This document shows positions 38,138 through 46,374 of a stretch of DNA of 64,000 nt, piece after piece; the stretch's first letter is position 1; the number at the start of each line of letters is the position of its first letter. The translations under genes were made by a program, and so were the position numbers. The notes below the pieces were generated by a model. It searched no databases, was not told where the DNA came from, and worked only from the letters and a program-made list of their open reading frames with translations. This stretch comes from an uncultured Paracoccaceae bacterium (GTDB lineage: Bacteria; Pseudomonadota; Alphaproteobacteria; Rhodobacterales; Rhodobacteraceae), in contig CAMFGW010000015.1 of NCBI GenBank assembly GCA_945952025.1, positions 1-64,000 of the forward strand. Reading direction: 5' to 3'.

Positions 38138-39577
38138 TCAATAGCCCGCCGGCCGCGGCCAGGGCATGGTGAACTGCGCGCCCCGGTTCACGAAGCGATA
38201 GCGCCAGAAGTGGAACCACAGGCTGACGATGATGTAGAAGCCGATCATCGCCACAAGCTGCGTGCCATAGCCCAGGAACACCGCGAAGTAGGTCACCGCG
38301 CACAGGGTCAAGAGCGTGATGGCCGGGATCGGGTGGAACGGATGCTCGTAGCCGCGCTTGATGACACCCATCGGCCACTTCTTGCGGAAGAGGATCACGT
38401 TGAGCGGCATGAAGGTATACTCCAGGAGCCCCGACAGGATCGAGAAGGTGATCACCTGGTCCAGCGGAGCCCCGAGCGCGAAGATCAGCGCGATCGGCAC
38501 CAGGAAGATGATCGACCGGTAGGGCGTGCGATAGCGCGGATGGACCGCGCCGAACCAGCCCGGCAGGTAGCGGTCGCGCCCCATGGCGAACCAGGCACGG
38601 CTTGCGTCGTTGATGCAGCCGTTCGCGCTTGCCAGCGTCGCAAACAGCGTGCCGACGCCCAGAAGGAAGACCAGGAAGCCCGACCCCGTCAGACGCGCCG
38701 TGTCGAAGAGCGGTGCGACCGACCCGTTGACGCCGTCGCCCAGGAACTCCCAGGGCAGGATGCCCGAGCAGACATACCAGGTCAGCGTCGCCGCCGTCAT
38801 CAGCGTCATGATCCCGGCCAGCGTGCCGAAGGGCAGCGCGCGGGCGGGCGAGCGGACCTCTTCGGCCGCCTGCGTCGTGCCCTCGATGCCCAGGTAGTAC
38901 CAGAGCCCGAAGTGCATCGCCGCCAGCACGCCGATCCAGCCATAGGGCAGGCTCGCCTGCCCCGACATCAGGTCGGCATGCTTCATCATGCTCGTCCCAA
39001 GGACACCCGAGGTCGAGAGGAACAGGATGATGATGGCGACGAAGGCGATCGCGGTGATGACCAGGTTGAAGGTCAGCGTCGCAAGCACGCCGCGGAAGTT
39101 CAGCCAGGCCAGGAACAGGATGGCCAGAACGATGAAGGGCCTCTGGTCCAGGTCGGTGACGCCCGAAGTCAGGCGCGCTACCTCGGAGATCAGGTAACCC
39201 GCCGTGATGGCGTTCGCAGCTTCCAGCATGGTGTAGGCGAAGGTCAGGTAAAGCCCGACGTTGAAGGCCATCAGCGGCCCGACGATGTGCTTGGCCTGGG
39301 TATACTGGCCCCCGGCGGCCGCGACCGTCGAGGTCACTTCCGAATCGATCATGGCGACGCAGGTGTAAAGGATGCCCGCGAACCAGCAGGCGATCAGCGC
39401 CGCATAGGCGCCGCCTTTGCCCACGCCGAAGTTCCAGCCCATATATTCGCCGACCAGAACGATGCCGACGCCCAGCGCCCAGACGTGGGCGGGGCCAAGG
39501 ACGCGCAGAAGGCCGACCTTGGTGCCATGTGGCCCCATGCCGTCCCTCTCGCCCGAGGTGATGTCGAAGTCCGTCAT
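38138..39577 (-). CDS. APC-superfamily permease, ethanolamine-permease-like
   Basis: A 479-residue transporter with about 12 helices, resembling the amino acid/ethanolamine branch. Features include GIVLVGEYMGWNFGVGKGGAYAAL in helix 1, the AAAGGQYTQA motif and the conserved loop YYLGIEGTTQAAEEVRSPAR. It is preceded by three small membrane-protein genes in one overlapping unit and followed by a terminator. The divergent mgs-gmaS operon suggests an amine substrate, perhaps methylamine or ethanolamine. The ATG overlaps the preceding stop (39574-39577). Confidence 0.82.
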   Translation of the reverse strand: MTDFDITSGERDGMGPHGTKVGLLRVLGPAHVWALGVGIVLVGEYMGWNFGVGKGGAYAALIACWFAGILYTCVAMIDSEVTSTVAAAGGQYTQAKHIVGPLMAFNVGLYLTFAYTMLEAANAITAGYLISEVARLTSGVTDLDQRPFIVLAILFLAWLNFRGVLATLTFNLVITAIAFVAIIILFLSTSGVLGTSMMKHADLMSGQASLPYGWIGVLAAMHFGLWYYLGIEGTTQAAEEVRSPARALPFGTLAGIMTLMTAATLTWYVCSGILPWEFLGDGVNGSVAPLFDTARLTGSGFLVFLLGVGTLFATLASANGCINDASRAWFAMGRDRYLPGWFGAVHPRYRTPYRSIIFLVPIALIFALGAPLDQVITFSILSGLLEYTFMPLNVILFRKKWPMGVIKRGYEHPFHPIPAITLLTLCAVTYFAVFLGYGTQLVAMIGFYIIVSLWFHFWRYRFVNRGAQFTMPWPRPAGY

Positions 39578-39756
39578 GCCTGCCCCCCGTCGATCTTGTG
39601 TTCTTCGGTCATCGCCTCAAGCTCGCCTTCGCGGGACGAGGTGAGGACCTCTTCGGAATAGGTCGTGTCGGTGCGGACCCACTCTATGATCATCAGTGCC
39701 GCCAGAAGCGCCGAAAGCCCCCAGGCCGCGTATTCAAGAAATGTCCACAAAGCCAT
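39574..39756 (-). CDS. Small single-pass membrane protein
   Basis: A 60-residue protein starting MALWTFLEYAAWGLSALLAALM, one membrane helix, then an acidic soluble tail (YSEEVLTSSREGELEAMTEEH). An upstream Met at 39774 would overlap the preceding gene by 14 bases; the Met at 39756 is preferred. It overlaps the permease start by 4 bases, so coupling is likely. No family recognised. Probably an accessory or stabilising subunit of the permease, by position only. Confidence 0.6.
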   Translation of the reverse strand: MALWTFLEYAAWGLSALLAALMIIEWVRTDTTYSEEVLTSSREGELEAMTEEHKIDGGQA

Positions 39757-39760
39757 GGGG

Positions 39761-40138
39761 TTACCTTTCGCCAAACTTCTCCGCGATCACTTCGCGGTAT
39801 TCGGTTTCGGACAGTTTCAGCATCATGACGAAGTAGCCCACGACCACGATGACCATGATCGCCAGGCTGACCCAGCTGAAGCTGTAGTCGAAGCGCGCGG
39901 TGATCAGGTCGGCCGCGCTCTCCGGCGTATAGCCCAGCGCCTCATACTGGCCCGCTTGCACCGGGTTCTGGCCCAGGCTCTCCCAGGTGGGGTTTTCGAC
40001 CGTCTTGTGCACGACCGACGCACCGGCCAGTCCCAGCTTCACCGGTAGGTAGAGCGCGCCGATCGACAGGACCAGAAGCACCAGCACGTCGACGAGCTGG
40101 CTGATCTTGCTTTGTTTCGGGGGTTGATAATGGGCCAT
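39761..40138 (-). CDS. Small two-helix membrane protein
   Basis: A 125-residue protein starting MAHYQPPKQSKISQLVDVLVLLVLSIGALYLPVKLGL, with a first helix at about 15-38, a hydrophilic loop of about 50 residues, and a second helix at about 88-108 (SLAIMVIVVVGYFVMML). A charged C-terminus ends AEKFGER. Its start overlaps the preceding stop by one base (TGATG). Function unknown; the fixed overlaps with its neighbours make it part of one small-protein/permease unit. Confidence 0.68.
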   Translation of the reverse strand: MAHYQPPKQSKISQLVDVLVLLVLSIGALYLPVKLGLAGASVVHKTVENPTWESLGQNPVQAGQYEALGYTPESAADLITARFDYSFSWVSLAIMVIVVVGYFVMMLKLSETEYREVIAEKFGER

Positions 40139-40431
40139 CAGCCTTTCCCCCGTGCCGCGCGGGCTTCGTCCAGGAACTTGATGTCGAGCCCGTACATGAA
40201 GTCACGGTCCTCGCGGTAATGGCGCAGCATCGCCATGATCGCGGCCGTGTTGAACGTCAGCGCCACCGCGCCGGCGAAAAGAAGCAGCCCGCGCGCGAGC
40301 GGCGACGGCGCGAGCGGCCAGGTGGCCCAGGCGACAAATCCCATCGCCAGCCACAAGGCGATGACGAAAGCCCATGCCACAGCAGTATCCCGCTGGTGCA
40401 TGGCCGCGATTCTTTGACTGAGGTCAGCCAT
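40138..40431 (-). CDS. Small two-helix membrane protein
   Basis: A 97-residue protein starting MADLSQRIAAMHQRDTAVAWAFVIALW, with two membrane helices (about 18-38 and 47-66, the latter LLLFAGAVALTFNTAAIMAML) and a charged C-terminal segment with HYREDRDFMYGLDIKFLDEA. It is the first gene of the four-gene unit ending in the 479-residue permease and is divergent from mgsA. No family recognised. Confidence 0.68.
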   Translation of the reverse strand: MADLSQRIAAMHQRDTAVAWAFVIALWLAMGFVAWATWPLAPSPLARGLLLFAGAVALTFNTAAIMAMLRHYREDRDFMYGLDIKFLDEARAARGKG

Positions 40432-40757
40432 ACGTTTCCTCCCTGTTCATGGCCCCGGTCTGTCCCCGTCCCCGCGGGCGCCGTCCGGGTCGGCGCGCCG
40501 TTACTCTTGAGTTGCCGCGATTGATTTTCTTCGCGGGAACTATTTTTATCCCAAAGGAAACAACGTTGACGAAGATTCTGTCAAGCAATCTATTGCCGAT
40601 CCCCGCTTTTTGACGCCCGCATCCCCCTACCCAAAAAAGGTGACGGCCCCATGTCATTTTTTGCCTAGCAAGAAAAAAACATTCCTGCCAATATCGGCTC
40701 GAGACTCACCGCGCCCGACGGCTTTCCCTGCCGTGGGCTTGCCCGAAGGAGGACACC
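40432..40757. promoter_or_regulatory. Divergent control region of mgsA and the small-protein/permease unit
   Basis: No gene is seen in these 326 bases, the most AT-rich stretch of the area. It contains ATTTTCTTCGCGG (40524-40536), whose complement nearly repeats the element at 37155-37169; TTTTTATCC-CAAA-GGAAAC (40543-40561); and the extended dyad TTTTTTGC-CTA-GCAAGAAAAA (40657-40677). A hairpin at 40713-40738 (CCCGACGGC/GCCGTGGG) stands just before the AAGGAGG ribosome site of mgsA and could affect its translation. The regulator is unknown. Confidence 0.5.
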
Positions 40758-41654
40758 ATGTGCGGAATCGTCGGACTATTCCTGAAGGACAAATCGCTTG
40801 AGCCGAAGCTCGGCCAGATGCTGACCGACATGCTCATCACCATGACCGACCGTGGTCCTGACAGCGCCGGCATCGCCATCTACGGCGACGTCGACAAGGG
40901 CCTGGCCAAGATCACGGTCCAGTCGGCCGATCCGACCCGCGACTTCGCCGATCTGGACGGCGACCTGCACGAGGCCCTGGGCCAGCCGGTCACGATCCTG
41001 ATCAAGAGCTCGCATGCCGTGATCGAACTGCCCGAAGGCCAGGTCGAGGCAGCGCGCACCGCGCTCGCCCGCCTTCGCCCGAACGTCAAGGTCATGAGCG
41101 TCGGCGACAGCCTTGAAATCTACAAGGAAGTCGGCCTGCCCAAGGATGTGGCGGCCCGTTTCGACGTGGCCAAGATGGGCGGCAGCCACGGCATCGGCCA
41201 TACCCGCATGGCGACGGAAAGCGCCGTCACCACCCTTGGCGCCCACCCCTTCTCGACCGGCCCGGACCAGTGCCTCGTGCACAACGGCTCGCTTTCGAAC
41301 CACAACGGGCTGCGGCGCGAGCTGATCCGCCTCGGCACCACGTTCGAGACGCAGAACGACACCGAAGTCGCGGCGGCCTACGTCAGCCAGAAGCTGAAGG
41401 AAGGCCACAACCTGGGCGAGGCGCTCGAATCGGGCCTCGACGACCTTGACGGCTTCTACACCTTCGTCGTCGGCACCAAGGACGGCTTCGGTGTCGTCCG
41501 CGACCCGATCGCCTGCAAGCCCGCCGTCATGGCCGAAACCGACCAATATGTCGCCTTCGGCTCTGAATACCGCGCGCTCGTGAACCTGCCGGGGATCGAG
41601 ACTGCCCGCGTCTGGGAACCCGAACCTGCCACCGTCTACTTCTGGAACCACTGA
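40758..41654 (+). CDS. mgsA: N-methylglutamate synthase subunit A (amidotransferase type)
   Basis: Class II amidotransferase-like subunit, 298 residues. The N-terminal Cys nucleophile (MCGIVGLFLKD) is present, with GHTRMATES and VHNGSLSNHNGLRREL typical of glutamate-synthase glutaminase domains. An insert of about 100 residues precedes the second half. In the N-methylglutamate pathway it would release methylamine from gamma-glutamylmethylamide for transfer to 2-oxoglutarate. The same architecture occurs as GlxB; the gmaS and dmm neighbours favour MgsA. Strong AAGGAGG ribosome site. Confidence 0.8.
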   Translation: MCGIVGLFLKDKSLEPKLGQMLTDMLITMTDRGPDSAGIAIYGDVDKGLAKITVQSADPTRDFADLDGDLHEALGQPVTILIKSSHAVIELPEGQVEAARTALARLRPNVKVMSVGDSLEIYKEVGLPKDVAARFDVAKMGGSHGIGHTRMATESAVTTLGAHPFSTGPDQCLVHNGSLSNHNGLRRELIRLGTTFETQNDTEVAAAYVSQKLKEGHNLGEALESGLDDLDGFYTFVVGTKDGFGVVRDPIACKPAVMAETDQYVAFGSEYRALVNLPGIETARVWEPEPATVYFWNH

Positions 41655-41656
41655 AT

Positions 41657-42346
41657 ATGCAGACTTTCGACCTTGCCCAGCGCGGGCTTCGCGAACTGAA
41701 CCAGACCCTGCATGCCCTGCAGGGCACCACGAACCAGACCGTCTGGGAAATCGTCAACACCAAGGGCAGCCACGCGATCGCCGCAGGCGTTGACGCCCCC
41801 CTGGACATCACCGTGCGGGGCACGACCGGCTATTACTGCGCCGGCATGAACAAGCAGGCGACGATCCGGATCACCGGCTCTGCCGGTCCCGGCGTCGCCG
41901 AGAACATCATGTCCGGTGCGGTCATCGTCGAAGGTGACGCCAGCCAGTATGCTGGCGCCACCGGCCGGGGCGGCCTTCTGGTCATCAAGGGCAATGCCTC
42001 GTCGCGCTGCGGCATCTCCATGAAGGGCATCGACATCGTGGTCCATGGCAACATCGGTCACATGTCGGCCTTCATGGGCCAGTCGGGCAACCTGGTCGTC
42101 CTCGGCGATGCCGGGGACGCGCTGGGCGACTCGCTCTACGAGGCGCGGCTCTTCGTGCGCGGCAAGGTCAAGTCGCTCGGGGCGGACTGCATCGAGAAGG
42201 AGATGCGCCCCGAGCATCTTGAAGCCCTGGAAGACCTGCTTCGCCGGGGCGAGGCCGACGCCAAGGCCAAACCCGAGCAGTTCCGTCGCTATGGCTCGGC
42301 CCGCAAGCTTTACAATTTCAACATCGACAATGCGTCGGCCTACTGA
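41657..42346 (+). CDS. mgsB: N-methylglutamate synthase subunit B (GXGXG domain)
   Basis: A 229-residue protein matching the C-terminal GXGXG beta-helix domain of glutamate synthase. The repeated turns are visible in TTGYYCAGMNKQATIRITGSAG, NIMSGAVIVEGDASQYAGATGRGG and IVVHGNIGHMSAF. It is thought to structure the complex and the internal tunnel. It follows mgsA after 2 bases. GlxC is the alternative name for the same family. Confidence 0.8.
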   Translation: MQTFDLAQRGLRELNQTLHALQGTTNQTVWEIVNTKGSHAIAAGVDAPLDITVRGTTGYYCAGMNKQATIRITGSAGPGVAENIMSGAVIVEGDASQYAGATGRGGLLVIKGNASSRCGISMKGIDIVVHGNIGHMSAFMGQSGNLVVLGDAGDALGDSLYEARLFVRGKVKSLGADCIEKEMRPEHLEALEDLLRRGEADAKAKPEQFRRYGSARKLYNFNIDNASAY

Positions 42347-42355
42347 GAGAAGACC

Positions 42356-43681
42356 ATGAGCGACTTCCCCCATACGCCCCCCCGCTTCTCGGCCACCTTC
42401 ACCCCCGCGGTGAACGCCGAGATCCGCCGTGCGGCAGCCTCCAGAACCTATGACATCCGGGGCGCCGGCACCAAGCGCCACCTGCCCCACTTCGACGACC
42501 TGCTGTTCCTCGGCGCCTCGATCAGCCGCTACCCGCTGGAAGGCTACCGCGAGAAGTGCACGACCGACGTCTGGCTCGGCACCCGCTTCGCCAAGAAGCC
42601 GATCCACCTGGACATCCCGATCACCATCGCCGGCATGTCCTTCGGCGCGCTCTCCGGCCCCGCGAAAGAGGCCCTGGGCCGTGGCGCTTCGGCGGCGGGC
42701 ACCTCGACCACCACCGGTGACGGCGGCATGACGGAAGAAGAGCGCGGCCATTCCCGCACGCTGGTCTACCAGTACCTGCCTTCGCGCTATGGCATGAACC
42801 CCGATGACCTGCGCCGCGCCGACGCGATCGAGGTCGTGGTCGGCCAGGGCGCCAAGCCCGGCGGCGGCGGCATGCTTCTGGGCCAGAAGATCTCGGACCG
42901 CGTGGCCAAGATGCGGAACCTCCCCAAGGGGATCGACCAGCGTTCGGCCTGCCGTCACCCGGACTGGACCGGCCCCGACGATCTGGAAATCAAGATCCTC
43001 GAACTGCGCGAGATCACCGACTGGGAAAAGCCGATCTACGTCAAGGTCGGGGGCGCCCGTCCCTACTACGACACCGCCCTTGCGGTGAAGGCCGGGGCCG
43101 ATGTCGTCGTCCTTGACGGCATGCAGGGCGGCACGGCGGCGACGCAGGACGTGTTCATCGAGCATGTCGGCATGCCGATCCTGGCCTGTATCCCGCTGGC
43201 GGTGAAGGCGCTCCAGGACCTGGGCATGCACCGCAAGGTGCAGCTGATCGTCTCGGGCGGCATCCGCACCGGCGCCGACGTGGCCAAGGCGATGGCCATG
43301 GGCGCGGACGCGGTGGCGATCGGGACGGCGGCGCTGATCGCGCTCGGCGACAACGATCCCGCACTTGAGGCCGAATATCAGAAGCTCGGCACCACTGCCG
43401 GCGCCTATGACGACTGGCACGAAGGCAAGGACCCCGCCGGCATCACCACGCAGGACCCCGAACTTTTCAAGCGCTTCGACCCGATCCTGGGTGGACGCCG
43501 CCTGAAGAATTACCTGAAGGTGATGACGCTCGAGGCGCAGACCATTGCCCGCGCCTGCGGCAAGAACAGCCTGCACAACCTCGAACCCGAGGATCTGTGC
43601 GCCCTGACGGTCGAAGCGGCCGCCATGTCCGGCGTTCCGATCGCCGGCACCAACTGGATACCGGGGCGCGGCGGGTTCTGA
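42356..43681 (+). CDS. mgsC: N-methylglutamate synthase subunit C (FMN/Fe-S)
   Basis: A 441-residue glutamate-synthase central-domain protein that binds FMN and probably an iron-sulfur cluster, and joins methylamine with 2-oxoglutarate reductively. Motifs are the substrate region AGMSFGALSGPAKEALGRGA, TTTGDGGM, KPGGGGMLLGQKIS, DGMQGGTAATQDVF and VSGGIRTGADVAKAMAMGADAVAIGTA. The C-terminal part has CGKNSLHNLEPEDLCAL. It lies 9 bases after mgsB. GlxD-type glutamate synthase is the alternative. Confidence 0.82.
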   Translation: MSDFPHTPPRFSATFTPAVNAEIRRAAASRTYDIRGAGTKRHLPHFDDLLFLGASISRYPLEGYREKCTTDVWLGTRFAKKPIHLDIPITIAGMSFGALSGPAKEALGRGASAAGTSTTTGDGGMTEEERGHSRTLVYQYLPSRYGMNPDDLRRADAIEVVVGQGAKPGGGGMLLGQKISDRVAKMRNLPKGIDQRSACRHPDWTGPDDLEIKILELREITDWEKPIYVKVGGARPYYDTALAVKAGADVVVLDGMQGGTAATQDVFIEHVGMPILACIPLAVKALQDLGMHRKVQLIVSGGIRTGADVAKAMAMGADAVAIGTAALIALGDNDPALEAEYQKLGTTAGAYDDWHEGKDPAGITTQDPELFKRFDPILGGRRLKNYLKVMTLEAQTIARACGKNSLHNLEPEDLCALTVEAAAMSGVPIAGTNWIPGRGGF

Positions 43682-43762
43682 CCCCGCCCACCCTCCACCA
43701 CAGCATGGCGCGCGGCAGTGAAGACCGCGCCCGAACAGCACGACAACAGGGAGCGACCTAAA

Positions 43763-45070
43763 ATGCCGAAGGATCTGGCCAAATGGGCCAAGGAACGGGG
43801 CGTAAAGTACTTCATGATCTCCTACACGGACCTCTTTGGCTCGCAACGCGCCAAACTGGTTCCGACCCAGGCCATCAACGACATGGCCGTGGACGGTGCG
43901 GGCTTCGCAGGCTTTGCGACCTGGCTTGACCTGACCCCCGCCCACCCCGACATGATGGCCGTGCCCGACGCCGACAGCGCCATCCAGCTGCCCTGGAAAC
44001 CCGAAGTTGCCTGGGTCGCCGCCCGCGCCACGATGGAAAACCAGCTACTCGCCCAGGCCCCGCGCAACGTGCTGGAAAACCTGGTCGCCGAAGCCGCGAA
44101 AGAGGGCCTGCGCGTCAAGACCGGCGTCGAGCCCGAGTTCTTCATCCTGAACCGCGAGGGCACCGGCGTCGCCGACGACCTCGATACGGCCGAAAAGCCC
44201 TGCTACGACCAGCAGGCCATCATGCGCCGCTACGACGTGATCGCCGAAATCTGCGACTACATGCTGGAGCTCGGCTGGGAGGCCTACCAGAACGACCACG
44301 AGGACGCGACCGGCCAGTTCGAGATGAACTGGAAGTACGACGACGTCCTGCAGACCGCCGACAAGCATTCGTTCTTCAAGTTCATGACCCGCTCGATCGC
44401 CGAAAAGCACGGGCTGCGGGCAACCTTCATGCCGAAGCCCTTCAAGGGCCTGACCGGATCGGGCTGCCACGCGCACATCTCGGTCTGGTCGCTCGACGGC
44501 AAGACCAACGCCTTCGCCGACAACACGAAGGAACTGGGCCTGTCGGACCAGGGCCGGCACTTCCTGGGCGGCATCATGAAGCACGCCTCGGCGCTCGCCG
44601 CGATCTGCAACCCGACGGTCAACAGCTACAAACGCATCAACGCACCCCGCACCTCGTCGGGCGCGACCTGGGCGCCGAACACCGTGACCTGGACCGGCAA
44701 CAACCGCACCCACATGGTGCGCGTCCCCGGCCCCGGCCGGTTCGAACTGCGCCTGCCCGACGGCGCGGCGAACCCCTACCTGATGCAGGCCGTGATCCTG
44801 GCCGCCGGTCTTGACGGCGTGCGCTCGAAGGCCGACCCCGGCCGCCGCTGGGACATCGACATGTACCAGGAAGGCCATACGGTCACCGACGCGCCGAAGC
44901 TGCCCTTGAACCTTCTCGACGCGCTGCGCGACTACGACAAGGACGAGACGCTGAAGGCCATGATGGGCGACGAATTCTCGCGCGCCTACATCAAGCTGAA
45001 GATGCGCGAATGGAACAGCTACGTGTCGCATTTCTCGCCCTGGGAAACGGCAAACACGCTCGACATCTGA
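43763..45070 (+). CDS. gmaS: Gamma-glutamylmethylamide synthetase (glutamine-synthetase type)
   Basis: ATP-dependent ligase of the glutamine synthetase superfamily, 435 residues. In the methylamine pathway GmaS joins methylamine to glutamate. Visible are EPEFFIL, QFEMNW, FMPKPFKGLTGSGCHAHISVW, NPTVNSYKRINAP with GATWAPNTVTWTGNNRTHMVR, and RFELRLPDGAANPYL. It closely resembles type III glutamine synthetase (GlnT), and motif reading alone cannot separate the two. The mgsABC genes upstream make GmaS much more likely. The ATG at 43763 has GGGAG 11 bases away. Confidence 0.83.
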   Translation: MPKDLAKWAKERGVKYFMISYTDLFGSQRAKLVPTQAINDMAVDGAGFAGFATWLDLTPAHPDMMAVPDADSAIQLPWKPEVAWVAARATMENQLLAQAPRNVLENLVAEAAKEGLRVKTGVEPEFFILNREGTGVADDLDTAEKPCYDQQAIMRRYDVIAEICDYMLELGWEAYQNDHEDATGQFEMNWKYDDVLQTADKHSFFKFMTRSIAEKHGLRATFMPKPFKGLTGSGCHAHISVWSLDGKTNAFADNTKELGLSDQGRHFLGGIMKHASALAAICNPTVNSYKRINAPRTSSGATWAPNTVTWTGNNRTHMVRVPGPGRFELRLPDGAANPYLMQAVILAAGLDGVRSKADPGRRWDIDMYQEGHTVTDAPKLPLNLLDALRDYDKDETLKAMMGDEFSRAYIKLKMREWNSYVSHFSPWETANTLDI

Positions 45071-45099
45071 CAGAGACGACCCCCGACCCTTCCCACCTT

Positions 45100-45131
45100 G
45101 CCGCCCCGGTTCACGCCGGGGCGGCCTTTCC
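45100..45131 (+). terminator. Intrinsic terminator after gmaS
   Basis: A perfect 10-pair stem (GCCGCCCCGG/CCGGGGCGGC, loop TTCACG) followed by CTTTCCGTTC, 29 bases after the gmaS stop. Confidence 0.8.
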
Positions 45132-45213
45132 GTTCGGGGCTCCCGACGTTCGGACGGTTGACAGATGCGGCCCCGCCGCGCTTCCCTGATCCCACCCAAC
45201 CAAGGCCCCCAAG

Positions 45214-45930
45214 ATGCGACTTCGAGATGCGAGTGCCCTGCCCCTGATCGCCGGACCCGAGGTCAGCGCGACCGTGCGGCTGGTCGTCGAAACCCTGCTC
45301 GCGCGCATCCAGTCCGAAAGTTACGGCGCCGACGAACGCCTGCCGTCCGAACGCACGCTCGCGGGTGAACTCGGCGTCGCCCGGAACACGGTGCGCGAGG
45401 CGCTCGACCACCTCGAGGCGCAGGGCGTCATCCGCCGCCGCGCCGGCTCGGGCACCTTCGTCCGGGGCGAGGATGATGCCACCGCCGCCTCTGACGTGGC
45501 CGCCGACACAAGCCCGCTCGACCTGCAGGTCATGCGCGGCATCGTCGAGCCGGAGATGCTGAGGCTTGCCATCGTCAACATGTCCCCCCGCCGGATCGAG
45601 GCGCTGGGCCAGACGCTCTCGCAGATCGAAGAGGTGCAGGCCGATCCCGACCTTTTCGCGCGGCTAGAGGACGAGTTTCACCGCCAGCTGGCCGAAGGCA
45701 CCGGCAACCCGCTTCTGGTCGCCTGCTACGGCCTGATCCTAGACGCCCGCCGCCAGAGCTTCCGCGCCGCCCTGAACCGCCGCCACCTGACCCCGAACCG
45801 CATCGCCGACTTCCAGCGCCGCTATAACCGCCTGTTCAACGCCATCGCCGCCCGCGACATCGAAACAGCGGCCGAGTTCATGAAACTGCAACTGATCGAG
45901 GAACAGCGCGTCCTCCTGCAGGAAGACTGA
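45214..45930 (+). CDS. GntR/FadR-family transcriptional regulator
   Basis: A 238-residue regulator with an N-terminal winged helix (about 22-85: ERLPSERTLAGELGVARNTVREALDHLE, GVIRRRAGSGTFV) and an all-helical FCD ligand domain. FCD proteins usually sense organic acids and bind a metal. The target is not known; it is separated from gmaS by a terminator and read towards modE. It could control the methylamine genes or something elsewhere. No strong ribosome site is seen before the ATG. Confidence 0.85.
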   Translation: MRLRDASALPLIAGPEVSATVRLVVETLLARIQSESYGADERLPSERTLAGELGVARNTVREALDHLEAQGVIRRRAGSGTFVRGEDDATAASDVAADTSPLDLQVMRGIVEPEMLRLAIVNMSPRRIEALGQTLSQIEEVQADPDLFARLEDEFHRQLAEGTGNPLLVACYGLILDARRQSFRAALNRRHLTPNRIADFQRRYNRLFNAIAARDIETAAEFMKLQLIEEQRVLLQED

Positions 45931-45933
45931 GCC

Positions 45934-46317
45934 TTGGCCGACGGACCGGACCGGACCTACCCCCACCTGCACCTGCGCCTGACCTTCGCCAACGGCGGCT
46001 GGATCGGGCCGGGCAAGGCCGACCTGCTGGAGGGCATCGCCGAAACCGGCTCGATTTCCGGCGCGAGCCGGCGGATGGGCATGAGCTACAAGCGCGCCTG
46101 GGGCCTGGCCGAGGCGCTGAACGCCATGTTCCAGACCCCGCTCGTGACCGCCTCGCGCGGGGGTCCGGCTCATGGCGGCGCCGAACTGACCGAGGCGGGC
46201 CGCGCCGTCCTGGCGCATTACCGCGCGCTTCAGGCCCGCGCGTGCGAAGCCGGCGCGGCCGATATGGAGGCGCTGGCCGCCCTGGCGCGCGGCAGCGATA
46301 TGGCCGGCCGGAAATAG
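45934..46317 (+). CDS. modE: ModE-type molybdate-responsive regulator, short form
   Basis: A 127-residue protein with the LysR-like winged helix of the ModE N-terminus (LLEGIAETGSISGASRRMGMSYKRAWGLAEALN) and no C-terminal molybdate-binding domain. The short form occurs in alphaproteobacteria. It starts with TTG 3 bases after the GntR stop. It is just upstream of modABC and probably represses it when molybdate is plentiful, perhaps with a partner for ligand sensing. A Mo-box-like site lies between it and modA. Confidence 0.8.
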   Translation: MADGPDRTYPHLHLRLTFANGGWIGPGKADLLEGIAETGSISGASRRMGMSYKRAWGLAEALNAMFQTPLVTASRGGPAHGGAELTEAGRAVLAHYRALQARACEAGAADMEALAALARGSDMAGRK

Positions 46318-46342
46318 CGGTTGCGGCGGCCGCCGGCACAGG

Positions 46343-46365
46343 GTTATATCCGAACGAACATATCG
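46343..46365 (+). promoter_or_regulatory. Mo-box-like ModE operator
   Basis: GTTATAT (46343-46349) and ATATCG (46360-46365) form an imperfect dyad around CCGAACGAAC, close to the known ModE pattern of TATAT half-sites. It is 10 bases before the modA ATG and overlaps the ribosome site area, so binding would block modA transcription. Confidence 0.55.
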
Positions 46366-46374
46366 GAGACCCCC

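Noticed and set aside
40758-45070. glxBCD-glnT instead of mgsABC-gmaS
   Set aside because: The families are the same and motifs do not separate them; the adjacent dmm genes and the second Sox-like cluster favour the methylamine names. Kept as an alternative.
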